A stretch of DNA of 64,000 nucleotides from Thermoflavimicrobium dichotomicum (GTDB lineage Bacteria; Bacillota; Bacilli; Thermoactinomycetales; Thermoactinomycetaceae), in assembly GCF_900114055.1 (NCBI RefSeq), contig NZ_FORR01000001.1, forward strand, positions 124,001 through 188,000, written 5' to 3'. Under the pieces are notes generated by a model. That model was not told the DNA's origin. It did no database searches and saw nothing but the letters and a program-made list of their open reading frames with translations. Below, in pieces: positions 1 to 10,400 of the stretch; the stretch's first letter is position 1; the number at the start of each line of letters is the position of its first letter. A program made the translations under genes and the position numbers.

Positions 1-348
1 CATCGGGATCATAGCAAAATCACTCTCGAAAAACTGATTGATGATAGTACTAAATGGAAAAAGGAAGTTGAATCGCTCGTTGGTCCAACCAAAATTTACG
101 TATATCCATTTGGAGCATCTATTCCAGCAGGTGATCCTCGTATTGAACATCTTTACAAAATGGGCTTTCGGATCTTCCAACCTGTTGGATCGCAAACATA
201 TGAAGAATATCATGGAAAAATGCTATTTATTGATCGTCGTCATGCAGATGGAATCGGATTACGAAAACAAGCCCATCTATTTACGGACCTTTATGATGCC
301 AAATCCATCTTGGACACGAAAAACAGGCCTGCCAATCCTGGATACTAA
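1..348 (+). CDS. Polysaccharide deacetylase-like protein, C-terminal part (5' end outside window)
   Basis: An open frame runs from base 1 to a TAA at 346-348, so only the last 115 residues are present. The visible part has a YVYPFG segment followed by GDPR and a MGFRIFQPVGS stretch, then ends with RRHADGIGLR and a LYDAKSILD tail. This order resembles the C-terminal half of Firmicute polysaccharide deacetylase (NodB-fold) proteins, which remove acetyl groups from cell-wall or exopolysaccharide sugars. The catalytic N-terminal metal site lies outside the window, so activity cannot be judged. A terminator follows directly. The call rests on recalled similarity. Confidence 0.65.
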   Translation, partial: HRDHSKITLEKLIDDSTKWKKEVESLVGPTKIYVYPFGASIPAGDPRIEHLYKMGFRIFQPVGSQTYEEYHGKMLFIDRRHADGIGLRKQAHLFTDLYDAKSILDTKNRPANPGY

Positions 349-355
349 CAAAGCC

Positions 356-394
356 AAAGCTGTTGATCTCCAAGTCAACAGCTTTCATTTTTAT
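356..394 (+). terminator. Rho-independent terminator after the deacetylase-like gene
   Basis: An 11-bp perfect stem (AAAGCTGTTGA / TCAACAGCTTT, 356-366 and 375-385) with an 8-nt loop is followed by CATTTTTATG. It separates the + strand gene from convergent murC. Confidence 0.85.
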
Positions 395-427
395 GAAAAA
401 CGAACAAAGTTTCTTAATGGGGAGTCA

Positions 428-1762
428 TCACTTTTTCTGCTGATAATCAACATTTTTTATTTCTTGCATCTTCTCCGCTATTAGCCACTCCTGATATTTC
501 TGGATATCCCCCGCTCCCATAAAAAGTAAAATGGACGAATCATACTCTTTCAAACAAGTAATATTATCACGTGTTAAATATTTGGCAATCGGCAGTTTAT
601 GAAGTAAATCTCGAATCGAAATATCTCCTTCACTTTCTCTTGCCGATCCAAATATATCACATAAATAAATATCATCGGCTTCTTGTAGCACTTCGGCAAA
701 ACCATCCAAAAAGTGCTTTAACCTTGAATAGGTATGCGGTTGGAAAATAGCTACCAATTTCTTATCGGGATATTTATTGCGAGCAGCTTCCATCGTTGCT
801 TGAACTTCTCTCGGATGATGTGCATAGTCATCGATGATAATATTGGTTCCCCACCTATTTTCCGCAAACCTTCTTCTAACACCTTGAAAAGTGGGCAAAA
901 GTCGTCGTACATGTGACAAATCCATATCCTCTAACACGCAAATCCCAATAACAGCTACAGAATTTAAGACATGATGCGTTCCATACATAGGAATCCGAAA
1001 AAATCCAAGCGTATTTCCTTGGTAATACAGCTCAAAAACCGTCCCCATTTGATCTCTCTTCAAATTCTTTATGATCAATTGGTTATGTTCCTGAAAGCCA
1101 TAGTAAAGAATGGGACAGCTTGCCGTTAAAAAGGGAGTATGCGGATCATCTCCACAAGCAACTACAGCCTTTTTCACTTGAAGGACCATTTGTTGAAAGG
1201 CATCCTTTACATGATCGATTCCAGAGAAATAATCAGGATGATCAAAATTGATATTCGTAATCACTGCATAGTCCGGAAAGTAAGATAAGAAATGTCGCCG
1301 ATATTCGCAACTCTCCAACACGAAATATTTGTAATTTTTACCACCCCGACCTGTACCATCCCCAACAATATAAGCAGTTGGAGTAATCGAACCAAGTACA
1401 TGTGCCAACAATCCAGATGTCGAAGTTTTTCCATGCGTCCCTGTAACGGAAATACTGGTAAACGGTTCGATTAGACGTCCCAAAAATTCATGATACCTGT
1501 AAAATTCAACTTGTTTATGTAGTGCTTCTCTTACTTCCTCATGGTCATCTTGATAAGCATTCGATGCGATCACAATATATTCTTTCTGTATATTATTCCG
1601 ATCAAATGGCAGTATTTCGATCCCTAAAGCTTCAAGTGGTTTCTGTGTAAAAAAATGGGTCGATTGATCTGATCCTCTTACTTCATAACCCATCTCATGT
1701 AATACTTGTGCCAATGCACTCATCCCAGCTCCCTTGATTCCAATCAAATGATATTTTGCCAT
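428..1762 (-). CDS. murC: UDP-N-acetylmuramate--L-alanine ligase
   Basis: This 444-residue protein adds L-alanine to UDP-MurNAc with ATP, the first amino-acid step of cytoplasmic peptidoglycan precursor synthesis. It has the Mur ligase order: an N-terminal GIKGAGMSALA nucleotide-fold motif (residues 8-18), the ATP loop GTHGKT (108-113), a central domain with NINFDHPDYF, and a C-terminal domain with DDYAHHPREV. Length is normal for the family. The ATG is preceded by GGAGGG at good spacing. It is transcribed alone here, divergent from the capsule operon. MurC also resembles the PgsB fold, but the GxGG-like N-terminus and the DYAHHP motif assign it to MurC. Confidence 0.96.
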   Translation of the reverse strand: MAKYHLIGIKGAGMSALAQVLHEMGYEVRGSDQSTHFFTQKPLEALGIEILPFDRNNIQKEYIVIASNAYQDDHEEVREALHKQVEFYRYHEFLGRLIEPFTSISVTGTHGKTSTSGLLAHVLGSITPTAYIVGDGTGRGGKNYKYFVLESCEYRRHFLSYFPDYAVITNINFDHPDYFSGIDHVKDAFQQMVLQVKKAVVACGDDPHTPFLTASCPILYYGFQEHNQLIIKNLKRDQMGTVFELYYQGNTLGFFRIPMYGTHHVLNSVAVIGICVLEDMDLSHVRRLLPTFQGVRRRFAENRWGTNIIIDDYAHHPREVQATMEAARNKYPDKKLVAIFQPHTYSRLKHFLDGFAEVLQEADDIYLCDIFGSARESEGDISIRDLLHKLPIAKYLTRDNITCLKEYDSSILLFMGAGDIQKYQEWLIAEKMQEIKNVDYQQKK

Positions 1763-1912
1763 TTTGTTCCCTCCGGCCGATTCAAATTTATTAGCATTAT
1801 ATACACTTTGCTTTATTGTGTTATATTCATAATTATATGATAATTTATGATCTTACTCTTGGAACATTATTAACAAAAATTTCAAACCCATATATGTTTT
1901 TTCTTGAAAATG

Positions 1913-1929
1913 AATGATTTATAATCATT
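1913..1929. promoter_or_regulatory. Palindrome in the murC-pgsB intergenic region, possible operator
   Basis: The 266-base gap between the divergent murC and pgsB starts is AT-rich. It contains a 17-bp dyad (AATGATT, TAT, AATCATT) that resembles a Fur/PerR-family half-site arrangement but does not match the 7-1-7 consensus well. No clear -35/-10 pair is seen for pgsB. Regulation by this site is inference. Confidence 0.35.
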
Positions 1930-2029
1930 ATCGAATGGTTTGGTGGCCTTATTCTGTGTTTAAACTTGTAGAAAATTATAGTTTGTTAGAAAAGTTACGA
2001 ACAAGTACACATTAAAGGAGTTAAGTATC

Positions 2030-3244
2030 ATGTGGCTTATCCCCTTGTTTTTAATTGGTCTTCTAATAGTTGGAATTATAGAAAAAATAAAGCATCAAAA
2101 AAATATTGATTCAATTCCCATTCGGATCAATGTCAATGGTATCCGTGGGAAATCCACGGTTACCCGCTTAATCACAGGAATCATGGTCGAAGCTGGATAC
2201 CGTACAGTAGGAAAAACCACAGGTACCGCTGCCCGCATGATCTATTGGAACACAGATGAAGAAAAGCCGATCAAACGTCGATTGGAAGGGCCAAATATCC
2301 GTGAGCAAAAAATGGTCGTTGCTGAAGCTGCCCGCTTAAAAGCAGAGTGTTTGGTTAGTGAATGCATGGCAGTGAATCCTGACTATCAGATCGTTTTCCA
2401 AGAAGAAATGTTACAGGCCAATGTCGGCGTAATCGTAAACGTGTTAGAAGACCATATGGACGTGATGGGACCAACACTGAAAGAAGTCGCTGAAGCTCTG
2501 TCAGCAACAATTCCTCGAAATGGTTATCTGATCGTCAATAATAGCCCCTTTGTCTATTATTACAAGCGTTTAGCCAGAAAGCGGAACACTCAAGTCATCG
2601 TCGCAGACAACTCTCGAATTTCAGAAGAATTTCTCCGACAATTTGACTACATGATCTTCCCAGAAAATGCTTCCCTCGCACTTGCTGTAGCAGAAGCACT
2701 CGGAATCGATGAGGAAACAGCCTTTCGCGGTATGTTAAACGCTCATCCAGATCCTGGTGCCATGCGGATCTTAGCACTGGATACTTCCGATCATCCTCCT
2801 TATTTTGTGAATGGATTTGCAGCAAATGATGCCGCATCTACACTAAATATCTGGGAACGTGTAAAGATGTTAGGCTATCCAACAGAGGATCCCATTGTTA
2901 TCATGAACTGTCGTCCTGACCGTGTGGATCGGACAGAACAATTTGCCCACGATGTACTGCCACATATGCAGATTGATACTTTGGTACTAATCGGTACGAC
3001 GACTGCTCCGATCGTGGAAGCTTACAAAGCTGGAAAAATTGAATGCAACGAGTTGCTGGATTTAGAAGATCAACCCACTCGTGTTATTTTCCAGGAAATC
3101 AAAAAGCGTATGGCTGGAAAAATGATCTATGGTGTTGGTAATATTCACGGTGCCGCTGAACCACTCTGTCACATTTTTGAAGAAACCAACAAAAGAGTAA
3201 AAGAAATCAAGAAACGACAACAACGTTCAAAACATATTGTTTAG
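2030..3244 (+). CDS. pgsB: Poly-gamma-glutamate synthase, ligase subunit PgsB/CapB
   Basis: This 404-residue amide ligase activates the gamma-carboxyl of glutamate with ATP and joins it to the growing poly-gamma-glutamate chain as part of the membrane PgsBCA complex. An N-terminal membrane segment (about residues 3-18) is followed by the Mur-ligase-like ATP loop GIRGKST (37-43) and a [11 protein letters not shown] segment typical of CapB. It is the first gene of a tightly spaced operon; AAAGGAG lies just before the ATG and pgsC starts 12 bases after the stop. The order B-C-A followed by a gamma-glutamyltransferase is the usual capsule/PGA layout in Bacillales. Confidence 0.95.
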   Translation: MWLIPLFLIGLLIVGIIEKIKHQKNIDSIPIRINVNGIRGKSTVTRLITGIMVEAGYRTVGKTTGTAARMIYWNTDEEKPIKRRLEGPNIREQKMVVAEAARLKAECLVSECMAVNPDYQIVFQEEMLQANVGVIVNVLEDHMDVMGPTLKEVAEALSATIPRNGYLIVNNSPFVYYYKRLARKRNTQVIVADNSRISEEFLRQFDYMIFPENASLALAVAEALGIDEETAFRGMLNAHPDPGAMRILALDTSDHPPYFVNGFAANDAASTLNIWERVKMLGYPTEDPIVIMNCRPDRVDRTEQFAHDVLPHMQIDTLVLIGTTTAPIVEAYKAGKIECNELLDLEDQPTRVIFQEIKKRMAGKMIYGVGNIHGAAEPLCHIFEETNKRVKEIKKRQQRSKHIV

Positions 3245-3256
3245 GAGGAAGGAGCA

Positions 3257-3724
3257 TTGTTTGGATCCGACTTATATATCTCATTGATTATTGGTGTCGT
3301 ATTAAGTCTTCTTTATGCTGAAAAAACGGGTGTTATGCCTGCAGGATTAGTTGTTCCTGGTTATATGGGCCTGGTTTTTGACCAGCCAATTTTTATTGCG
3401 CTTGTCTTTTTAATCTCGTTTCTTACATATTTCATTGTTACCAAAGTTGTTGCCAAATTTACGATTCTCTACGGCCGAAGAAAATTTGCTGCCATGTTAA
3501 CAACGGGAATAGCTTTAAAATTGGTATTTGATTTAATTATTGCCTATACTTTTCCTTTACCTTTTCTGCCATTTGAAACAGCGGAATTCAGAGGGATCGG
3601 GATTATCGTACCTGGGCTGATCGCCAATACGATGCAAAGACAAGGATTGGTTCCAACTGTAGGAAGCACGTTATTACTTAGCGGTTCTACCTTTTTGATT
3701 ATGTTTGTCTATCATCTGTTTTAG
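3257..3724 (+). CDS. pgsC: Poly-gamma-glutamate biosynthesis membrane protein PgsC/CapC
   Basis: The product is a very hydrophobic 155-residue integral membrane subunit of the synthase. The N-terminus FGSDLYISLIIGV, the EKTGVMPAGLVVPGY block and the LYGRRKFAAML block closely follow known PgsC/CapC sequences, and several transmembrane helices are evident. The start is a TTG at 3257, chosen because AGGAGG is correctly placed upstream and family members begin at this FGSD position. It lies between pgsB and pgsA with short gaps, so translation is probably coupled. Confidence 0.94.
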   Translation: MFGSDLYISLIIGVVLSLLYAEKTGVMPAGLVVPGYMGLVFDQPIFIALVFLISFLTYFIVTKVVAKFTILYGRRKFAAMLTTGIALKLVFDLIIAYTFPLPFLPFETAEFRGIGIIVPGLIANTMQRQGLVPTVGSTLLLSGSTFLIMFVYHLF

Positions 3725-3740
3725 GGAAGGGAAATGACAG

Positions 3741-4922
3741 ATGTTAACCTGGAAACAGCGAATGCAGCGATATATTAAGAGACAAAAAAAGAAAACCTTT
3801 TTGCATACGAGTATTGCAACTGTATGTTTGCTCATTTTTATTCCTGCTTACTCACTTTTAACCAGCCCGGATTCTCCACCATCTGTAAACAAAGATCCAC
3901 AGGATCAATTAACGTTGACCATGGTGGGTGACATGATGTTTGGGCGATATATCGATGACATCATTGTCCCAAACAAAGGGTATGACTATTTCTTTCATTA
4001 TGTCGCTCCATATTTCAAAGCTTCTGATTATGTAACAGGAAACTTTGAGCATCCCATTTTATTGAAGGATCCAGAGAAATACCAAAAAAAGGATAAATCA
4101 ATCCACTTATTCACCCGGGAAAAAGTGACGGAAGCACTTAAAAAAGCAAACTTTTCAACAGTCAATTTGGCAAATAACCATATGACTGATTATGGAAATG
4201 AAGGATTGCAAGAAACACTGCTTTCATTTTCGCGAGCCGGGATTGATGCAGTCGGTGCAGGGCGTGATGCGAAAGATGCCAGAAAAATTTCCATCAAGGA
4301 AGTCAACGGTGTTCGTATTGCAACCATCGGCATCTCGGATACCATTCCCAAAGGAGGAGCTGCACTAAAAAATCGGCCTGGTGTTGGTTCAGCTGATCCA
4401 AAAGTATTTATCCCATTGGTCGCCAAAGCAAAAAGTAGCGCTGATTTAGTCATTGTGCATTGCCATTGGGGTGTTGAATATGATAGTGGTTACCATCCCA
4501 GACAGCAGGCAATTGGACGGGCATTGATTGATGCAGGAGCAGATATTGTGGTAGGGCATCATCCTCATGTATTGGAACCTATAGAAGTTTACAAAAACGG
4601 TGTTATCTTCTATAGTTTAGGTAACTTTATCTTTGACCAAGGATGGTCTCGTACACGAGAATCTGTTTTGGCTCAATACAAAATCCGAAAAGATGGAACA
4701 GTTCGTTTGGAACTTCACCCGATGTATATCCGAGAAGGTCAGCCACGTCCGGTGACAGGATGGACAAGTGCCTATCGCAGAGAAAAGATTTTTAACCAAC
4801 TAACAGAAGAAACCATGTATACTTCTAAGTGGGACCAAGTTTGGAAACGAGAAGGAGACAAACTCGTTCGTGATCTGAAACACATCAAGCTTAAAGTTGG
4901 AGGACAGAAAAATGCCTCATAA
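3741..4922 (+). CDS. pgsA: Poly-gamma-glutamate biosynthesis protein PgsA/CapA
   Basis: This 393-residue protein is anchored by one N-terminal transmembrane segment (about 21-40) after a strongly basic start, with the rest outside the membrane. It has the CapA metallophosphatase-like fold: VGDMMFGRYID near residue 60, ANNHMTDYG, HCHWGVEY, and GHHPHVLEP followed by YSLGNFIFDQ. In the complex it is needed for polymer assembly or export. Its last 11 bases overlap the next gene, so the two are translationally linked. Confidence 0.94.
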   Translation: MLTWKQRMQRYIKRQKKKTFLHTSIATVCLLIFIPAYSLLTSPDSPPSVNKDPQDQLTLTMVGDMMFGRYIDDIIVPNKGYDYFFHYVAPYFKASDYVTGNFEHPILLKDPEKYQKKDKSIHLFTREKVTEALKKANFSTVNLANNHMTDYGNEGLQETLLSFSRAGIDAVGAGRDAKDARKISIKEVNGVRIATIGISDTIPKGGAALKNRPGVGSADPKVFIPLVAKAKSSADLVIVHCHWGVEYDSGYHPRQQAIGRALIDAGADIVVGHHPHVLEPIEVYKNGVIFYSLGNFIFDQGWSRTRESVLAQYKIRKDGTVRLELHPMYIREGQPRPVTGWTSAYRREKIFNQLTEETMYTSKWDQVWKREGDKLVRDLKHIKLKVGGQKNAS

Positions 4923-6543
4923 ACGCTTAAATATCATTCTCTCGATCATCATTGTAATCGGAATGATTGGCGTTTACATTTACAAACAACAGTCTGAACC
5001 GGGTGGCTATTTCAACAAACTACTCGCCAAAGAACAGAAATATGCTGTATCTACTGCCCACCCGGAAGCTTCCCGAGTCGGCATGCAAATACTGGAGCAA
5101 GGAGGAACGGCAGTCGATGCTGCCATTGCCATTTCCTATGCCTTGGGAGTGGTTGAACCCTTTGGATCGGGAATTGGCGGTGGCGGAACCATGCTCGTTT
5201 ATCCCAAAGGCAAAGACCCTGTCGTATTTGACTATCGGGAAACAGCCCCATTCACGGGTACAATACCAACTACCAATGTAGGCGTACCTGGCTTTGTCAA
5301 AGGAATGGAAATGGCTCATAAAAAATTCGGCAAATTACCGATGGACAAACTGATTCAACCATCGATTGATTTAGCGGAAAAAGGGGTAGCGGCAAGTGAT
5401 GAGCTACATAATCGCTTGAAATTTGCCCAATATCGGATCGATTGGAGATCGATTCCCCATCTCTATCCAGGTGGAAAGCCGATTGAACCACGAAAACTGG
5501 TGGTACAAAAAGATCTGGCCAATACGCTTAAACAGATTCGGGACAAAGGTTCCCAAGCATTCTATAGCGGTCCTTTGGCAGAAAAAATCGCTCTACAATC
5601 CAAAGGATTACAAGTGAGTGACTTGCAAAAATATCAACCCGAAGAAAAAAAGCCTCTCATCAAAAAATATAGGGACTATGAGATGATTTCTACTGCGCCC
5701 CCGAGTGGAGGCGTCATGTTATATCAGTCACTGGTGATGGCAGATCAGATTAAAGCCCAATCGGAAAAAGACCTGTCTGCTGAATTTATCCATCTTCTAG
5801 CCGAAGTCAATAAACGTGTTACAGCTTCCAAAAGAGAAAATATAGGGGATCCCAAATTTACCAAAGTTCCTACAGAAGATATCACTTCAGCCAGTTACAT
5901 CAAAAAATTGGCCACAGATATTCAGCGAGACAAAATCTCTACAGGATATAAAGAAGTGGTTGATACCATCGCCGACAAAGAAAATCATGACAATACTACC
6001 CATTTTGTCGTCATCGATAAAGAAGGAAATGTGGTATCCACAACTAACACTTTGAGCAACTTTTTCGGTTCAGGCATTTATGTGGATGGCTTTTTCCTGA
6101 ATAACCAGCTAGCCAATTTCAGTGAATCAAAAAACAGCCCAAATAAACCAGCGCCAGGCAAAAAACCCATCAGTTATACTGCTCCAACCATCCTGGCCAA
6201 AGATAATAAACCCATTATTGCGATCGGAAGTGCCGGAGGACGCAATATTACCCCTGTGTTGACCGAAATACTTATTCGCATCATTGATTTCAATCAGCCA
6301 TTGCAAAAAGCCATCGATGGTACCCGGTTTATTGTTGAAAAGAATAATGTTATTTTAGAAGAAAACATCCCTGACACAGAAAAAGCCAAACTCATCCGAA
6401 TGGGATATCAAGTGGAAGTGAGAAAGAATAATCCATCCTTCTATGGTAGTGTTCAAGGGATCAAAATTGATTGGGATAAAAATACGATCGATGGAGGAGC
6501 TGACTTACGTCGCCATGGAGATTTTAAAGTCTCGGAAAGCTAA
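4912..6543 (+). CDS. Gamma-glutamyltransferase of the capsule operon (CapD/PgsD-like)
   Basis: This 543-residue gamma-glutamyltranspeptidase family enzyme is anchored by an N-terminal hydrophobic segment (residues 9-22). The self-cleavage site is visible as NTTHF, with the expected nucleophile Thr362. GSGIGGGGTMLVY in the large subunit and SAGGRNITP in the small subunit also fit. In Bacillus anthracis the matching gene, capD, attaches or trims poly-gamma-glutamate; the same role is inferred. An upstream in-frame TTG at 4897 exists, but GGAGG at 4899-4903 points to the ATG at 4912. The gene overlaps pgsA by 11 bases. Confidence 0.9.
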   Translation: MPHKRLNIILSIIIVIGMIGVYIYKQQSEPGGYFNKLLAKEQKYAVSTAHPEASRVGMQILEQGGTAVDAAIAISYALGVVEPFGSGIGGGGTMLVYPKGKDPVVFDYRETAPFTGTIPTTNVGVPGFVKGMEMAHKKFGKLPMDKLIQPSIDLAEKGVAASDELHNRLKFAQYRIDWRSIPHLYPGGKPIEPRKLVVQKDLANTLKQIRDKGSQAFYSGPLAEKIALQSKGLQVSDLQKYQPEEKKPLIKKYRDYEMISTAPPSGGVMLYQSLVMADQIKAQSEKDLSAEFIHLLAEVNKRVTASKRENIGDPKFTKVPTEDITSASYIKKLATDIQRDKISTGYKEVVDTIADKENHDNTTHFVVIDKEGNVVSTTNTLSNFFGSGIYVDGFFLNNQLANFSESKNSPNKPAPGKKPISYTAPTILAKDNKPIIAIGSAGGRNITPVLTEILIRIIDFNQPLQKAIDGTRFIVEKNNVILEENIPDTEKAKLIRMGYQVEVRKNNPSFYGSVQGIKIDWDKNTIDGGADLRRHGDFKVSES

Positions 6544-7099
6544 AAGGATTATGGGTTTTGTCAGCCCATTTGTAATCGTGTTGGCCTTAATGTTGTTCAT
6601 GACACAATTCCGCCAGGTGCAAACATTGGATCCCCAAGAGTTAAAAGCAATTGAAACCTATCAACAACAGGTCATTAAAGGAGCGTTAAACAATAACAAA
6701 GGAATATTCACTGAAGAGGACTTTAAAACAATTAGCAAGTCAATGGACCGATTGCACCAATATGCCAACTACCTCATTTGGGGGCCACAATGGGGATATA
6801 AAATTGATAACGTTGATCAAGAGTTTGCAACGATCGAAAGCATTATCAATAAACCCGAATATAACAAACCAGAATATGCTGATTTCTTCAAGGCTCTGAA
6901 AGAAGATCTGGCTGAAGCGAAAAAAGATTATGGTTCACGTCCTTCTCATGATATTTTGGACGATCTCTCTTCGCTCGTATTTACAGATGCGATTCTCCAA
7001 GGTGAGAAACAATGGGGAAATCCCAAAACCATTCAATTGATGAAAGAAAAAGGAATGAAAATGTTAGTCAAGAAAGAACCATCCTCTCCAAAAAAATAA
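6515..7099 (+). CDS. Membrane-anchored protein of unknown function, last gene of the PGA operon
   Basis: I do not recognise this protein. From the ATG at 6515 it has 194 residues: a basic N-terminus, one hydrophobic segment (about 14-30), then a hydrophilic, lysine-rich, mainly helical domain presumably outside the membrane. It overlaps the GGT gene by 29 bases and is followed by a terminator, so it belongs to the capsule operon. Capsule operons often end with a small accessory gene (capE/pgsE), but this protein is longer and no similarity is visible. Other in-frame starts are ATG 6491 and ATG 6551; ribosome-binding evidence does not decide between them. Confidence 0.7.
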   Translation: MEILKSRKAKRIMGFVSPFVIVLALMLFMTQFRQVQTLDPQELKAIETYQQQVIKGALNNNKGIFTEEDFKTISKSMDRLHQYANYLIWGPQWGYKIDNVDQEFATIESIINKPEYNKPEYADFFKALKEDLAEAKKDYGSRPSHDILDDLSSLVFTDAILQGEKQWGNPKTIQLMKEKGMKMLVKKEPSSPKK

Positions 7100-7123
7100 T
7101 CACAAGTCCCTTCTTCTTGTTTT

Positions 7124-7164
7124 AGGAAATCATTTTCTTATAAAAATGATTTCCTATTTTTTTC
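7124..7164 (+). terminator. Terminator of the poly-gamma-glutamate operon
   Basis: A stem of about 13 bp (AGGAAATCATTTT paired with AAAATGATTTCCT) around a short loop is followed by ATTTTTTTC. It lies 25 bases after the last operon gene. Confidence 0.9.
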
Positions 7165-7436
7165 GAATGGATTAAATGTGTTATCATAATTTATAATAGA
7201 GGTAGAAATAAAAATAAAAACCTTGACTTCATTCCTTCTCTCTTTCCACTTATCGGCAATATCGACTTCATAGATACTACGAATACTCTTTTTAGTGTAT
7301 AATAAAATGAAATATTATATTATTCGTCTAGAGTATTTCTTTAAGTAAAACAAGTATGTTCAGAATCATTTTTCTTAACCACTCAGACGTGGTCTACCGC
7401 ATATCCCTGAAAAATAAGTACTAGGAGGAATGTTAT
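7165..7436 (+). other. AT-rich leader region before pyruvate carboxylase
   Basis: No gene is seen in these 272 bases. A TATAAT occurs in the middle (around 7300) without a convincing -35 partner. AGGAGGAA at about 7423-7430 serves the TTG start of pyc. No known riboswitch pattern was recognised. Confidence 0.4.
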
Positions 7437-10400
7437 TTGGAACGTAGAAAAATCAGACGACTGCTAGTAGCCAATCGTGGCGAGATCGCGATCCGTATCT
7501 TTCGTGCTGCAACAGAATTGGGAATTCGTACCATTGCCATTTATTCTGAACAGGATAACTTTTCTCTCCATCGATTCAAGGCAGATGAATCCTATCTGGT
7601 TGGAGCTGGAAAAGGACCGATTGAAGCCTATTTAGATATTGAAAGTATTATCGAAGTAGCCAAAAGGAATCAGGTCGATGCCATTCATCCCGGGTATGGA
7701 TTTTTAGCTGAAAATGCAGAATTCGCTAAACGTTGTGAGGAAGAAGGCATTATTTTCATCGGCCCTTCTCCCGACCTGATTCATAAGTTTGGTGACAAAG
7801 TCGAAGCGCGTAACATGGCTGTAAATGCAGGAATCCCTGTGATCCCTGGAACAGAAGAACCCATCGAATCTGTTGAAGATGCCATTCAATTTGCCAAAGA
7901 ATTTGGATATCCGATTATCATCAAAGGAGTTTCTGGCGGTGGCGGCCGGGGTATGAGGATTGTGCGCAGTGAAGACGAATTGCAGGAAGCGATTGAACGC
8001 GCACAATCAGAAGCACGTTCTGCTTTTGGCAATGCCAAAGTTTATTTGGAGAGATATTTAGAGAAACCGAAGCACATTGAAGTGCAAATTATCGGGGACC
8101 AACATGGAAATATCGTCCACCTGTATGAACGTGACTGCTCCATTCAGCGTCGTCATCAAAAAGTAGTCGAGGTAGCCCCCAGCCTTTCCTTAAGCAAAGA
8201 TTTGCGTGAGGAAATATGTGCAGCAGCTCTCAAATTAATGAAATCGGTCGGCTATACGAACGCAGGAACCGTAGAATTCCTGGTAACTCCTGACCAAAAA
8301 TTCTATTTCATTGAAGTAAATCCCCGAATTCAAGTTGAACATACCATTACCGAGCTAATCACAGGAATCGATATTGTCCAAACCCAAATTCGCATTGCTG
8401 AAGGTTATGCGTTGAATGATCCAGAAATTGCAATTCCTGCCCAAGAAAATATTCAAACAACCGGTTATGCCATTCAGTGCCGTGTAACGACAGAAGACCC
8501 GGAAAATGGATTCATGCCAGATACAGGCCGCTTGCTTGCCTATCGTTCAGGTGGAGGTTTTGGTGTTCGTTTAGATGCTGGAAATGCTTATACGGGTGCA
8601 ACCATTACACCTTATTACGACTCTCTGCTTGTTAAAATTTCCACATACGGCGTTACCTTTGAACAGGCAGCCCAAAAAATGCTTCGCACCCTTAGGGAGT
8701 TTCGGATTCGTGGCGTAAAGACTAACTTATTGTTCTTGGAAAATGTCGTTACTCACCCCGACTTTTTATCAGGAAATTATGACACTTCATTTATTGATAC
8801 CAAGCCAGAACTCTTTAAATTTAAACCACGCCGGGATCGTGGCACGAAACTGTTAAATTATATCGGTCATATCATTGTAAACGGGTATGAAAACTTGCCA
8901 AAGGTAGAGAAAAAACCGCACTTTGAACCGCCACGCATTCCAAAAACATCTGTATCCCAACCGTATCCAAGCGGAACCAAACAGATCCTTGACCGTGAAG
9001 GTGCAGGCGGATTGGTTCGTTGGATTCAAGAACAAAAGAAAGTATTGATCACGGATACAACTTTCCGGGATGCTCATCAGTCTCTATTGGCTACCCGTGT
9101 GCGCACCTATGATTTGGTAGCGATTGCGGAAGCGACAAGCAAATTGGCGCCTGAATTATTCTCCATCGAAATGTGGGGCGGGGCAACGTTTGATACGAGC
9201 ATGCGATTCCTCAAGGAATCACCTTGGGAGCGTCTGCAATTACTCAGAGAAAAAATTCCAAACATCTTGTTCCAAATGCTACTCCGTGGCGCAAATGCCG
9301 TCGGATATACCAATTACCCAGACAATGTCATCCGTGAGTTTGTAAAAGCATCTGCGGAGAATGGCATCGATGTCTTCCGTATTTTTGACAGCCTCAACTG
9401 GTTGCCAGGCATGCAACTTGCCATTGAAGCGGTCAGAGAAACAGGAAAAATAGCTGAAGCGGCGATCTGCTATACAGGAGATATTCTCGATCCATCCCGA
9501 ACCAAATACACACTCAAATACTATATCGATCTGGCAAAAGAACTGGAAAAAGCCGGTGCGCAAATCCTGGGTATCAAGGACATGGCCGGACTTCTCAAAC
9601 CGTATGCAGCATATGAATTGGTACGCGCCTTGAAGCAGGAAATTGGGATTCCAATCCATTTGCATACTCATGATACCTCAGGTAACGGTGGAGCTATGCT
9701 CCTGAAAGCAATTGAAGCTGGTGTCGACATTGTGGATGCATGTGTGAGCTCGATGTCCGGTCTTACTTCTCAACCCAGCTTGAATGCGCTGATTGCTGCA
9801 CTCGAACGTACAGAACGTGATACGGGTCTAAATTTGGAAAACTACAACAAATTGGCCGACTACTGGCATGATGTGCGTACCTATTACCAAGGTTTTGAAA
9901 GCGAAATGAAATCAAGCAACACAGAGGTATATATCCACGAAATGCCTGGTGGTCAATATACCAATCTGGAACAACAGGCAAAAGCCGTAGGTCTGGGCGG
10001 CCGTTGGGACGAAGTAAAAGCGATGTACGCAACGGTAAACAAACTGTTTGGTGATATTGTCAAGGTCACACCATCATCCAAAGTCGTTGGGGATATGGCT
10101 CTATTCATGGTACAAAACAACCTGGATGAACACAGCATTTATGAAAAAGGAGAACGTCTCGATTTCCCAGATTCGGTTGTACAGTTCTTTCAGGGATATC
10201 TGGGTCAACCACCAGGGGGCTTCCCGAAACGTCTGCAGGAGATTATCGTAAAAGGCCGGGAGTGTTTCACCGACCGTCCCGGTGAACGTCTTGAACCGAT
10301 CGATTTTGCAGAAGTTAAAAAAGAACTGGAAGCAAAAATCGGCAGAACACCAAGCGATCTGGATGTACTTTCTTACATTATGTATCCACAGGTATTCCTG

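Noticed and set aside
9279-9671. Antisense frame of 130 codons inside pyruvate carboxylase
   Set aside because: It lies wholly within a clearly coding, conserved region on the other strand; composition and lack of a start signal mark it as a shadow.
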